From contig CM066033.1 of NCBI GenBank assembly GCA_033557465.1, positions 20,523,080 through 20,587,079 on the forward strand: 64,000 bases of DNA, read 5' to 3'. Each line of letters begins with the position of its first letter. The stretch's first letter is position 1. The notes beneath the pieces were generated by a model that saw only the letters and a program-made list of their open reading frames with translations, searched no databases and was not told the DNA's origin. Positions 54,070 through 64,000 of this stretch are shown piece after piece. Position numbers and translations under genes: made by a program. This DNA is from Ichthyophis bannanicus. Its lineage: Eukaryota; Chordata; Amphibia; Gymnophiona; Ichthyophiidae.

Positions 54070-55086
54070 ATGGCGTCCACCAGAAAGAAAACAGCTGATC
54101 TAAAGGAATTTGCTTATGGCAGTGCGCGAACAGATCCTCAGGGGAGGGATAAGCAGATGACAGAGGGCCCGGCTGGGAGTCTGGTAGTGTCTGATTCTGG
54201 CAAGAAGGACCCCCTCGCAGCGAGTGCTATTGTGGCTTTTACAAAGGAAGAACTCAAATCGTGGTTCAATGAAATTAAAATGGACATTGCTGGGTTCAAA
54301 GGAGAAGTCGAGGGGATGTTCTCACAGCTGAGAGCTGATATAACCGAAGTAGGATGCCGGGTGGCGGAGGTTGAAGGATGTCTTGAGACATTGGAGGCGC
54401 GCACTGAATTGTTAGAAAAAGGGAAGAAGAGTTTCGAAGATGACAAGGAGAGCATGGCATTGAAGCTGGAAGACTTGGAGAACAGAGCCAGACGACAGAA
54501 TCTGCGCATAAAGGGTGTCCCTGAGGTAGACGCGTACCAAGATTGTATGAAAACAGCGAAAGCTATCTGTGAGGCAGTCCTGCAAGAGGCAGGGGAAGAA
54601 GTGGTGGAGGTGGTGCTGGATCGAGCACATAGATCGCTTGGAGCAGTGCGACGGGAGCAGCCTAGAGACATTATCATTTGCTTCCATGATTACTAGATTA
54701 AGGACAAAATAGCCAACAAGATGCGTTCCATGGGAAAGTTTAAATGGCAAGGAACTGACGTTGCTATATATGCTGATCTGGCCGCAGCTACGCTGCAGCA
54801 CCGGAAGTCCTGGTGGGAGTTTATTACTCGGCTGCGAGAGGACAATATACGATATAAATGGCTATTCCCGGTGGGGCTTGCCTTCACCGTTAATGGGACG
54901 ACTCGGCGTGTGGAGACCTTGCTGGCACTGAAGGAAGCTATGAAGGAGGCAGGCATCCAGCGGATTCCAGAGATGGCGCAGACGGGCGGCACACAGCAGC
55001 GAGTTCCTGACAGGTGGTGGCATCGGGTAGACAGACGGGAGAGGAAGTCTGCCCGTGGGGGAATGAATACACCCTTCCGAAGTTGA
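54070..55086 (+). pseudogene. L1-type ORF1 protein with a single in-frame stop
   Basis: It starts MASTRKKTADLKEFAYG. Residues about 75-140 look like a coiled coil (heptads around LETLEARTELLEKGKKSFED). DLENRARRQNLRIKGVPE is the conserved start of the RRM-like domain, and the C-terminal domain carries IRYKWLFPVGLAFTVNG. ORF1p is the trimeric RNA-binding chaperone of L1. Codon 209 is TAG (54,694-54,696) where related proteins continue YQIKDKI, so one C-to-T change explains it. The rest is open to 55,086 (338 codons). Confidence 0.9.
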
Positions 55087-56270
55087 GGGATGAATTTGTA
55101 TGTTTAAATATGTTGTGGAAAGGGGTGATGTGGATATGTCAAGAGTGGGGAGTTGGGGATGACAATGTGTATGGGGAAGACAATGTCTATGGGATTGTGT
55201 ATGTTGTTTCAGGCTGTGGGGTTGGGAGTTCTGGTAAAGATGGCTAGCGGAGAGGGGGAAGGTAGGTGAGGGGGGGTGCAGCAACACTGGGTTCTGGGGG
55301 GTCCAGATTGGGGTGGATGTGGGAGGAGCGAGCACGGTAGAGGGCTATAGGGGTGAGTGTTGAAGGGGAGGGGGGGGGAAAGGGGTTGGGGGACAGGGAG
55401 GGGGGAGGAGGGCAATCAAATCGGTTAAGTGTAGGGGTGTGGGGGGTAGGGGAGGGGGGGGGGGCTCACTATGGAACGGTGCACACTGATGGTAAAAGTG
55501 ATACCTGAGAATGTAACGTGAATTAAAGATCCTCACGCTTAATGTGCATGGTCGCAACTCCTGGCAAAAGAGATGGGCAGTGGTAAGAGAAGGAGCCTGA
55601 GTCCAGGCGGACGTACTCTTGCTGCAGGAGACCCATTTAAAGAGCTCTCGGGGGGGGGGGGGGAGACTTGATCAGGGTAAATACGATAGAGGTTTTTTTG
55701 CTGCCAATTGCAGTTCCTATAAAAAAGGGGGTGTGGGGATACTGTTTTCCAAGGAAGTTATTAGAGATCAGGAAGGGCGGTATGTTCTTTGGTGTGGGCT
55801 CTTGGAAGGGAGAGAGGCTACCATTTGCTGTGTGTATGCACCTAACATAGCTCAAGGCCCTTTTTTCGACCGTATTCTTCCAATTATAGAGGAGCACAAA
55901 CGGGGGAGTCTGGTCGTAGGTGGGGATTTTAATGTAGTTGTGGATCCGCGCCTGGACTCCTCGTGGGGAGGAAGGAGTTGGGATAAACTGGGAAGACGGA
56001 AGTTGGCTAAATTGATTTTATTTATTTATTTAACAGTATTTCTAAACCGCCTTATCTTAATAATCAAGGTGGTATCACAGCAAGCAATCAGGTAAAGTGT
56101 GTGTGTTGTACATGCAGTGAGGATAAAACTTAGTTGTGTGAGGGATGTGTTGGGTGCTTGATTTGTTTGAGCTATATACAGGGTGGGCTATTTACAGTGG
56201 TGCTAGAATCATATTTTATATATATTCAGTTGTTTGGGAGGATTGGAGTGCTGTTATCCATTCTCTTAGG

Positions 56271-58148
56271 TTATGTGATGTGACCATAGTGCTCTATGAA
56301 CAGCATGGTTTTCAGTTGTTTTCTGAAGTCTTTGAGGTCTGGAGTTGCCCTTAGATCGTCCGGTAGATTGTTCCATATTGTTGGAGCAGCCATGGAGAGA
56401 GCTCTGTCTGTTGTGTCCTTGCGTGTGTGCTTGTACTCATTTGGGGTGCTGACTCGGTTGCGTGTTTGACTTCTTCTGGGACGTGCGCTGGTTTCCGGTT
56501 GTATGAGCAGGTGGAGGCTGTTGGCTGATGTGTGTTCTTTTATCTTAAATAGGTTTATGATAGTCTTGTATCTGATGCGAGCAATGATTGGGAGCCAGTG
56601 TAAGTCCTTTAGTGTAGGTGTGATGTGCTCCTGCCTTGCGGCTCCGGATATGATTCGAGCTGCAGTGTTTTGTGCCAGCTGTAGTGGTTTGAGAGCTTGT
56701 TTTGGTAGTCCAAGGTATATCGGATTGCAGAAGTCCAGTATTGGGGTTATCAGTGCTTGACAGACTGTACGGAAGTGTTCTGGAGCGAGGAGTGGTTTCA
56801 GTCTCCTGATGATTCGCATCCTGTAATATGCTTTTTGGATTGTTTTGTCTATGTGTGGTTTGAGGTTGAGTTTACTGTCCAGAGTAACCCCAAGGTATCT
56901 CACCTCCGATCTTATCGGTATCGTGGTGCTTTGTATCTTTATGTTTGGTGGGTGTGTGAAGCTTTGGTTTCTAGTGATGATTAAAGCTTCAGTCTTGTTG
57001 TAGTTTATAGCTAGATTGTTGTTTTGGCACCACTTCGCCATTTGGGTAAGGCAGTCTGCTATCTTAGAGAAGTCCGGGTTTTCGATTGATATCGGGGAGT
57101 ATACCATTATATCGTCTGCGTATATTGTGTATTGGATGTTGTTCTCTTTCATAATGTTGCATATTGGTTGGATGTAGATGTTAAAAAGGAGTGCTGAGAG
57201 TGCGGATCCTTGTGGTACTCCTTGTTGGACGTTTATGGGCCGGGAGGTGTCCTGTCCCACCTTGACCTGTAGCTGTCTTTCTGTTAGGTACGAGTGGAAC
57301 CATTTTAGAGTGGTACCGTGTATACCAGTGTTCTTCAGTCTCTCCAGGAGTATATTGTGATCAACTGTGTCAAACGCTGAGGAGATGTCGATGAAGATCA
57401 TTATAATTCCATTCCTGATGTCGTCAATTATTCTTATGATGCTGTCGAAGAGGTAGATCAGGAGAGTTTCGACTCCATGGTTGGGACGAAATCCGTGTTG
57501 GTTGTCGTCGAGAGTTCCGTGTTCGTCAATGTGTTCCTGAAGTTGTAGTTGAACCGTCTTTTCGATTATTTTTGCGAGGAAGGGTATGCTGGAGATTGGT
57601 CGGTATGCTGCTGGGTCCTTTTTGTCGAGAGAAGTTTTCTTTGTGATTGGTCTTACTGAGGCAAGCTTTAATTGCTGTGGCATGAGTCCTTGAGTGAGTG
57701 AGTTGTGTACCATTTTATGAATGTTTGGTATGAGGCTTGCTTTGGTGGCTTTGACCCATGACACTGGGCAAGGGTCTGTAGGAGCAGTGCTTGTGTTGAT
57801 TGTGGAGATGATGTCTGATATCTGCTCCTTTGAGGGTGAGTGGAATGTGCCCCAGGTTTTGGGGTGGACGTTCGTTCTGTTGGTTCTACTGGGTGTTGAG
57901 CGCTCTGTGGAGTGAAATTTGTCTTTGATGTGGTCGGCGAATATCTGTGGATCCACTTGTATTTCTCTTTCTGCTGCTTGCTCTTTTGTCAGGGTTTTTA
58001 CTATTTCGAAAAGTTCTCTGGGTTTGTTGATGGAAGAATTTATCAGGTTTGTGTGGAATTCTCTCTTTGATTGGTTGATGTGTTCATTGTATTGTTTTGC
58101 TTTGTTAGGTAAAGATGTTGGTCGGAAGTAGTTTTGTTTTTTCTCCAT
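56271..58148 (-). CDS. LINE-F reverse transcriptase, intact 625-codon frame
   Basis: Residues 21-60 are the linker (NEHINQSKREFHTNLI); 180-260 hold AYRPISSIPFLAKIIEK and IFIDISSAFDTVDH (catalytic Asp254). 309-326 is QGVPQGSALSALLFNIYI and 343-346 is YADD. 380-420 has NYNKTEALIITRNQSF. The C-terminal domain includes RYLGVTLDSKLNLKPHI, TPILDFCNPIYLGLP, ITPTLKDLHWLPI and PTIWNNLPDDLRA. The enzyme copies its own RNA at the target site in target-primed reverse transcription. The annotated Met is probably internal, because upstream coding lies in another frame after an indel near 58,100. Confidence 0.9.
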   Translation of the reverse strand: MEKKQNYFRPTSLPNKAKQYNEHINQSKREFHTNLINSSINKPRELFEIVKTLTKEQAAEREIQVDPQIFADHIKDKFHSTERSTPSRTNRTNVHPKTWGTFHSPSKEQISDIISTINTSTAPTDPCPVSWVKATKASLIPNIHKMVHNSLTQGLMPQQLKLASVRPITKKTSLDKKDPAAYRPISSIPFLAKIIEKTVQLQLQEHIDEHGTLDDNQHGFRPNHGVETLLIYLFDSIIRIIDDIRNGIIMIFIDISSAFDTVDHNILLERLKNTGIHGTTLKWFHSYLTERQLQVKVGQDTSRPINVQQGVPQGSALSALLFNIYIQPICNIMKENNIQYTIYADDIMVYSPISIENPDFSKIADCLTQMAKWCQNNNLAINYNKTEALIITRNQSFTHPPNIKIQSTTIPIRSEVRYLGVTLDSKLNLKPHIDKTIQKAYYRMRIIRRLKPLLAPEHFRTVCQALITPILDFCNPIYLGLPKQALKPLQLAQNTAARIISGAARQEHITPTLKDLHWLPIIARIRYKTIINLFKIKEHTSANSLHLLIQPETSARPRRSQTRNRVSTPNEYKHTRKDTTDRALSMAAPTIWNNLPDDLRATPDLKDFRKQLKTMLFIEHYGHIT

Positions 58149-59050
58149 CTCCGTTCAATTTTCCTGAGCTCCCTCTTTTCCTGTCGTATTTTTGCTGAGT
58201 ACCATGGTTTGTTTTGTCTCTTGTTGTGGTGTTGTTTCTTGGTCCTGTCAACGGATGGTTTGGCGGCGTTAGCTAGGACATTGTTCCAGTTGGAAACTTG
58301 TTCCTCCAGGTCCTCTGAGTCAATGTTCAAGTGTTGTATTGTGTCCTGGATGAATTTGTCCTTGTCAAAGGACTTGAATCGTCTTTGTGTGTGTGGGAAG
58401 TTCGCTCTTTCGCTTGTCCAGTCTTCTTGTGATTGCAGATTTGTCTCGATTAAGTAATGGTCAGACCATGGTACTGGGGTGATGGTGGGTGTAGAGATTA
58501 GGTCTCTTGAAGTTAGGTAGTTTGATGCGAAGATGAGGTCTGGGGATGATCCTAGTCTGTGTGTTGGTGCATTGACTATCTGTGTGAATTGAAGTGATGA
58601 CATTGCCTGAAGGAAGGCCTCTGCATCTTTTGTATTGGCGGACTTGAGGTTGAAGTCTCCGATTAGTAGTGCTGGTTTGTTGTTTGACGTTATGGCACAG
58701 GCTTCTTCGAGTATGAAGGCTAGTTCGTCGGGTGGAGCACGGGGTGCTCTGTAGGTTAGGCAGATTGCAATATTCTTGTTCTTGATGCTAATTGTGTTAC
58801 ACTGCTTTGTATCTGTGAGATTCAGTGTCTTGAACTTGAGTTCTGTTTTTGCTATTATTAGGACTCCTCCTCCACGCTTGTGGATGCGTGGGCAGTTGTA
58901 TGCTGAGTAGTTGTTCGGTACTAGTTGGTTGAGTAGTACACTGTCGGTAGGGTTGAGCCATGTCTCTGTGATGCATATTATGTCTGGCTGTCGCTCTTCA
59001 ATGTGGTCTACCAGAGTGTGTATCTTGTTGCAGATGGATCTGGCGTTTAT
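58043..59050 (-). pseudogene. LINE-F endonuclease region
   Basis: From about 59,050 the minus strand reads ELINARSICNKIHTLVDH, DIICITETWL, RGGGVLIIAKTELKF, ALLIGDFNLKS and PVPWSDHYLIETNL. These are the motifs of an APE-type endonuclease (Asn, ITETW, GDFN, SDH), followed by PWYSAKIRQEKRELRKIERRWRKNK. The frame from 58,603 ends at 58,043, and RT continues in another frame, so one frameshift (about 58,100) separates endonuclease from RT. Confidence 0.8.
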
Positions 59051-59829
59051 GAGCTCAATTGATGTTTTCTTTGTGGAAGAGGTTGTTGCGACGTGTGCTT
59101 CCTTAGGGCCGGTGTTGGGGTTTGATTTGTGTCTGTTTTGTCTCTTTGTTTGGGAGGTTGCGAGTGTCTCTTTGTGTGTGTTGTGGACCGAGATATGGCA
59201 GTGCAGTTGGTGGGTACCATGGTGTGTTTGTTTGGGTGTAGTGGGGGTGTGTAGTTGGTGGGAGGAGTTGTGTGACTAGTAGGTATAGTGGGAGGAAGTA
59301 TGTGGTGTGCATGTTGATAGCTTGTGATGTTCTGATAGGGCGACGCCTGTGTCCTTAGGTTTTCGTCTGTTGTTTGCTTTTTTGAGGAGAGCTGTACTTG
59401 TTGCAGGGGCTTGTCCTGGGGATGTGAAGTTGTATCTGTTGCGGTGCGGGAGCCTGTCCCGTGGAGGGAGCCTGTCCCTTGGATGTGGAGCTGGGTCTGA
59501 TGCGGTGCGTGAGCCTGTCCCGTGGAGGGAGCCTGTCCCGTGGATGTGGAGCTGGATCTGTGGCGGACGCCTTGGTGCGGGAGCCTGTCCCGTGGAGGGA
59601 GCCTGTCCCGTGTGTGTGGAGCTGGATCTGTGTTGGTCGCCTTGGTGCGGGGGCCTGTCCCGTGGATGTGGAGCTGGGTCTGTCGCGGTGCGGGAGCCTG
59701 TCCCGTGGAGGGAGCCTGTCCCGTGGATGTGGAGCTGGATCTGTGGCGGTCGTCTTGGTGTGGGGGCCTGTCCCGTGGATGTGATTGATGTCCGTATTGG
59801 GATTGGTAGATGTTTGGTGGTATAGTCAT
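59047..59829 (-). CDS. LINE-F 5' open frame encoding TGQAP-type tandem repeats
   Basis: A 260-codon frame begins MTIPPNIYQSQYGHQSHPRD. Most of its first half consists of repeats such as STGQAPSTGQAPAP and LHIHGTG, produced by a tandem array at 59,430-59,790. The second half (KQTTDENLRTQASPYQ onward) is non-repetitive and ends at 59,047, overlapping the start of the endonuclease reading. A second frame (59,860-59,276) also stays open because the repeats avoid stops. It could be a short ORF1-like protein or simply a 5' promoter array with open frames. I cannot tell which. Confidence 0.45.
   Translation of the reverse strand: MTIPPNIYQSQYGHQSHPRDRPPHQDDRHRSSSTSTGQAPSTGQAPAPRQTQLHIHGTGPRTKATNTDPAPHTRDRLPPRDRLPHQGVRHRSSSTSTGQAPSTGQAHAPHQTQLHIQGTGSLHGTGSRTATDTTSHPQDKPLQQVQLSSKKQTTDENLRTQASPYQNITSYQHAHHILPPTIPTSHTTPPTNYTPPLHPNKHTMVPTNCTAISRSTTHTKRHSQPPKQRDKTDTNQTPTPALRKHTSQQPLPQRKHQLSS
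59430..59790. repeat. Tandem array at the 5' end of LINE-F
   Basis: Units are combinations of 'gggagcctgtcccgtgga' (about 24 bp spacing) and 'gtggagctggatctgtggcgg'. Higher-order units of about 60-120 bp are repeated four to five times. L1 elements of rodents carry 5' monomer arrays with promoter activity; a similar role here is inference. Confidence 0.85.
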
Positions 59830-62800
59830 GTTGGAGAAAGAGCTTACACCTTTTTCTCACATCCTCACCGAACGTATAGTAGAATTTATATGTTGTGGAT
59901 AGACTCTAATTGGTTAGATAGGGTGGGCGCTGTGGATACTGGTGCTGTGTCATGGACGGATCATGCTCCGGTAATACTTGCTCTTGCATTTTATAAAGAG
60001 CGTACCGGACTCTGGTTTTGGAGATTGAATGAATCGCTGTTGGCAGATCCGGAGGGGGTGGCCTATCTGAGGGAATGCATTACAGAGTATTTTCAATTAA
60101 ATGGGGGAGCGGAAGTATCCCGGGAGATAGTGTGGGACGGTATGAAAGCGGTAGTCCGGGGGCGTTTGATAGCAATGGCGGCAAAGAAGAAGAGGCAGGG
60201 GGAGTGGTGGAGGAAGGGTTGAGAGCTCAGTTACAACAATTACTTAGAGAGCACCAGAGGACTGGGAGTAGGGCGATGTTACAACAAATGACTAGGGTGC
60301 GGGAGGATTTGGAGGCATTAAGATTGGGGGAACTAGTCTTCCAAATGAAAAGGCTGCAGCATGCATATTATGTTGGGGGTAATAAACCGGGTCGGTATTT
60401 AGCTCGGCAACTTAAAAGAAGGCATGTGCAGCAGCAGATATATAAGCTGAAAAATGAAAGGGGCAAATGGGAACATGGGACCGTCAATATCCAGGCGATT
60501 TTCAGTAGGTATTATAGGGCCCTGTATAAGGCGGAGCTGAGAGGATCGGAGATGCAGATCAGACAATATTTGGGAAAACTTAATCTCCCGAAATTGGAGG
60601 AGATGGAACAGCAATGGATGGATAGGGCAATTGAGGAAGGGGAGGTGCGGGTGGCAATCAATGGCCTTAAGGAAGGCAAAGCCCCGGGTTTATAAGACTT
60701 TCAGTTCCGAAATCTGTGGCGAACTTAATGGTGTTCATCAGGGGGGGGGGCACTGCCGTGGTCAATGGCAGTGGCGGGTATAGCCTTGGTGCCTAAACCG
60801 GGGAAGGATAAGGGGGTGAGTGAGTCATACTGACCTATTTCTCTAATTAATTTGGACGCAAAGATTTTGGCAAAGGTTTTGGCTACCCATTTGCAGAACT
60901 TTTTACCTAAGTTGATAAATAATGACCAAACGGGCTTTATCCCCGGCAGGCAAGCCAGTGACAATATCTGGAAGCTATTAAATGTTCTTTGGGTGGCTCA
61001 GAAGGCGGGACTGGATTCTTTGGTGGTGGCGGTGGATGCCGAGAAGGCGTTGATAGAGTTGAATGGCCCTTTATGTTCGCTGTGTTACAAAGAATGGGGA
61101 TTGGGACAGGGTTTCAAAACTGGATAGGTGCATTATATGACCAGCCAAGAGCTAGGATTCGAGTGAATGGTACTTATTCAACAGAGTTTGAACTGGAGCG
61201 GGGCACTCAACAGGGGTGTCCTTTGTCCCCTCTGTTGTTTGCGCTAGTCATTGAGCCTTTAGCACAACGGATTAGAGAGCATGATTTCATTAGGGGTATC
61301 CAAGTGGGTAGTGGAGAATATAAAATTTCTCTTTTTGCCGATGACATTATTTACACTGTGAGTAGGCCGGCCGAGTCTTTACCAATGTTATTGGCGGAAA
61401 TACGGGAATATAGTCTGGTTTCGGGTTATAAAATGAATATGGGTAAAACTGAGATCTTGAAGATTAGGCTGGGTCCCCATAATGGAAGCTCAGTTGAGGC
61501 AGGATTACCCCTTTCGGTGGGCTAAGCAGAAGTTAAAATATTTGGGGGTCTGGATTTGCTGTGACTGGCGACAATTGAGAAGATTAAATTATGATCCTCT
61601 AGTTGCCGAAATTCTGAATGATCTTGTGAGGTGGGATAAGGCCACCTTTTCCTGGGTGGGGCGAATTGCCATTGTTAAAATGAATCTGCTGCCTAGGATA
61701 CTTTATCTGTTCTTGGCATTGCCCATTGAGTTGTCAGTGGCACAACTCAAGCTGTTGCAGCAAAGAATTTTCTCTTTCATCTGGAGGAGGCGTCCGCCCA
61801 GGCTAAATAGAGGGGTGATGTTTAAACATAGAAGAGAGGGTGGACTGGGTGTCCCGGATTTGCTGCGATATTATACAGCGGCACAGTTGCGGGTGCTAGT
61901 CTATTGGAGGATAGGGCAGGAGGCCCGAGGGTGGGTGCGAGCAGAGGAGGCCTAGAGTGGGCAAAGTGCGTTGGCAGACCGCATGTGGTTTACCGACCAG
62001 GGGAGGGGGGATAAGGCAGGGGATGAGCTGAAGATGAGTCCCTTTACGGAGCTTACCCTAAAGGTGTGGAAACGGGAGAAAGTGCATCTGGTGGGGGTTA
62101 GGGTAGCTATCCAGCTTCAGAAAATTAGACGGTGTAGTGGCTTCCATGAGGGGGGGAGAGCCGAGGTCTATAAAAAATGGGAGGATAAGGGCTTAGTGTG
62201 GATGGGGCAGTTGTTCTCGGAGAGTGGCCAGCTGTCTACTTTTGAACGCCTGCAGGAGCAATACGCCCTGGGGAAGGAGGATTGGCTTGGTTACTGTCAA
62301 TTAGCACATTTTGTGCAGAACAGTTTGAAGTGGGTGGAAAGAGGAACAGTGCGAACCCCTTTTGAAAGGGTGTTACTCTGTGGGGGGGAATCTCGGGGTC
62401 TTGTATCGCAGATCTATAGGGGATTGGAAAGGGGGGGGGGGTGCTTATGCGGCGTATCAGGTGGTGTGGATGCGGGACCTGGGTGGTTCTCGGGATGAGG
62501 AAAGGTGGGCGTCAGTTCATGAAGAAACTAAGATTGCGTCCAGTTCGGCGGCGGTGCAGGAGCACTGCTATAAAATGCTGTATCGCATGTATATCACGCC
62601 AAAACGACTAGCCGAGATTGATAAAACTAAAGATCCACGTTGCTGGAAAGGGTGTGGGGCTCTGGGCACGTATTTACATGTGTGGTGGGAGTGTCCAGTG
62701 GTCCAAGGAATATGGCAATGGACGCAAGGCCTGGTAGGGACTATGTTGGGCTGGAAGGGGAAATTAAGGCCGGAGCAGGTACTGCTTTCCGGAATGGGGG

Positions 62801-64000
62801 GAGTCAGGGCATGAGTTGGGGTATCTATTGAAGATGATTTCCATTGCAGTAAGGATGGAAATAGCCTATAAATGGAAAGACCCTGGCGACCCGGAAGTGG
62901 ACCAAGTGCTAAAGCGAACTCGTTTGTTTGTCAAATGGCAGAATTACAGGCGCGTTTGACCAACAAATTGAATGGATATCACCGTAAATGGCATCCCTTC
63001 ATTCAATGGAGGCGGGAGGCGCTGAAGTAATGGGAGTGCTTGAGGGGGGGATCATGCTATAGGGGGAAATGGGGTAAGGATATGTGGTAAGTGGGATTTA
63101 GGATTTTGCTATGGGATTTGGTAGGGGGTTTGCTGCTGGTGTTCAGTACGGTGGGGGGAGCACAGTTCCATGGAGGGGGATGGGAGGGGCCCTGAGGGTG
63201 TGGGGGCGGGGAGGTAAGATGGGGAGAAGGAACGTGAGGGGGGAGGGAGGGGAGGTTTTATTTCTGCGGTATTGTTATTGGGATGTCTTTCAGTTGGGTT
63301 TCTTGTGATATGTTACTGTTTATGCTTATGCACTTATGCTGTTTTATGGGCTACGGGTTACTACAGGAGTTGTGGGTGGTGATTTGATTAGAGGTTGTTC
63401 ACATAATGTTCTGTGGGGGCCCTTATTTGATTTAGCCTGGGTTTGTTGAATATTGTTTTTCCAGTCCTGTACTGTTATGTTTCATTGACTGTGCATTAAT
63501 GAAAAACTTTAATACAAAAATAAATAAATAAATAAAGTTGCAGTAATCAAGGGTAGGGGTAGTTAGGGCTTGGGAAACAGTCCAGATGGAATCTGTGTTT
63601 AAAAGCGGGTGGAGGTTTCTAAGGGTTCTAATTTTGGAGTATATGGAGCGGGTTGTTCTATTTATTTGTTCCTGGAAGGTGAGGTTCTGATAAGTTATAA
63701 TGCCGAGATATTTAACTTCTGTTTTAACAGAAATAGGATAATTCTTGAGGACAATTGATTTAGGGGGGGGTATAGGATGGATCAGTGAATAGATGGAGGG
63801 CTTCTGTCTTGGTTAGGTTAATGACCAGATTATGTTGCTCGAGCCAGTTTCTGATTTCCTTGAAGCAATTGGTGATATTAGCGAAGTTTGGTTTTATTGT
63901 GTTAAATGGCGTGAAAAACATGATATTGTCTGCATAGAGTTGATACTGGATTTTGTATTCTTGGAAGAGTTTACATATAGGTTGGAAAAAGATGTTGAAG

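Larger units (their letters stand above)
56016..59825 (-). mobile_element. LINE-F: nearly complete L2/CR1-like LINE nested in the L1 endonuclease
   Basis: The 3' tail (minus AAATAAATAAATAAAAT) is at 56,016-56,034, and the 3' end style ('aaggtggtttagaaatactgtt') matches LINE-A/B. It contains a 5' tandem array (59,430-59,790), an endonuclease (58,150-59,050), RT and C terminus. L1 coding resumes at GERAYTFFSHPHRT (about 59,832). No clear target duplication is visible and some L1 endonuclease codons appear lost at the junction. Confidence 0.9.
55528..62814 (+). pseudogene. L1-type ORF2 (endonuclease-RT), interrupted and decayed
   Basis: Endonuclease: TLNVHGRNSW, LLLQETHL (about 55,617) and VVGGDFNVV (about 55,917), then LINE-F, then FFSHPHRTYSRI and SWTDHAPV (the Asp-His pair, about 59,952). 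RT: YFSN*FGRKD region, NDQTGFIPGRQASDNI (about 60,930), ERGTQQGCPLSPLLFALVIEP and SLFADDIIY (FADD, about 61,335). C terminus: CWKGCGALGTYLHVWWECPVVQ, a CCHC-type knuckle (about 62,640). Stops (for example 55,597, 60,693) and frameshifts (about 61,080, 61,500, 62,430) make it inactive. Confidence 0.88.
53293..63531 (+). mobile_element. L1/Tx1-type LINE, full length apart from a nested insertion
   Basis: It begins with a G run followed by CACTAGTGAGCCC and ends in CAAAAATAAATAAATAA. It is flanked by the 12-bp duplication ATAAAGTTGCAG (53,281-53,292 and 63,532-63,543). A 5' UTR of about 780 bp, ORF1 (54,070-55,086), a G-rich spacer (55,090-55,520) and ORF2 (endonuclease, RT, C-terminal zinc knuckle) are in canonical order. 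About 3.8 kb of LINE-F is inserted in the endonuclease domain. Without it the element would be about 6.4 kb. Confidence 0.93.
53067..64000 (-). mobile_element. LINE-E: old L2/CR1-like LINE, split by a later L1/Tx1 insertion
   Basis: The two parts are 53,067-53,280 (HITPILRHLHWLPILSRIKFKSLTLTHKI on minus) and 63,544-64,000, continuing out of the window (RT region on minus, with YADN rather than YADD at about 63,925). The parts join in register when the element at 53,293-63,531 and one copy of its target duplication are removed. The D-to-N change and stops show decay. Confidence 0.85.

Noticed and set aside
59349..59825. Plus-strand frames of Gly/Cys/Val/Trp repeats
   Set aside because: They are antisense to the LINE-F 5' tandem array.

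Overview
The window is eukaryotic, non-coding-rich DNA. Spliced exons, a KRAB domain, a ferritin exon, several LINE lineages, DIRS, hAT and mariner elements, and (AATAAA)n-type LINE tails all point to a vertebrate. The KRAB exon set (a 127-bp A-box exon, then two 114-bp phase-1 exons) combined with DIRS, Tx1/L1-like and L2/CR1-like LINEs suggests an amphibian, perhaps a caecilian. That assignment is inference from remembered repeat styles.

The dominant structure is a very large inverted duplication. A left arm (about 3,522-19,688) reappears in reverse complement as a right arm (about 29,058-48,176), separated by a spacer of about 9.4 kb. Both arms carry the same series of elements, and each contains the first four exons of a KRAB gene, so two copies are transcribed outward from the centre. 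No C2H2 zinc-finger exon is visible anywhere in the window. The four exons differ at 10 of 403 bases by my count. The arms also differ by private events: a 2.84-kb DNA transposon only on the right (with an intact empty site on the left), a 601-bp deletion on the right, a 23-bp microinversion on the left, a 90-bp minisatellite with 3 versus 6 units, and one non-homologous internal segment.

Layout: 1-1,120 holds the last exon of a ferritin gene (minus strand), cut off by a 500-N gap. A 5'-incomplete L2/CR1-like LINE (to 3,521) abuts the left arm. The spacer holds a SPIN-like non-autonomous hAT (19,955-21,740), a DIRS retrotransposon broken by two short repeats and a LINE tail, and further LINE pieces. 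Outside the right arm lie another LINE, a mariner 5' end, and a 2.86-kb hAT built from GC-rich palindromes plus a G-rich minisatellite (50,196-53,058). Next is a nested set: an old minus-strand LINE (53,067-53,280 and 63,544-64,000) split by an apparently full-length L1/Tx1-type element with a 12-bp target duplication (53,293-63,531). That element is itself split by a nearly intact minus-strand LINE (about 56,016-59,825).

Most coding potential is therefore from mobile elements. The host genes that can be supported are the ferritin exon and the two KRAB gene heads. The most unusual items are the inverted duplication, the CACAG-ended transposon with a ZAD-like N terminus, and a recurrent non-autonomous element design (palindrome, then G-rich minisatellite, then A-rich tail) seen at 14,973, 19,955, 35,560 and 50,196.
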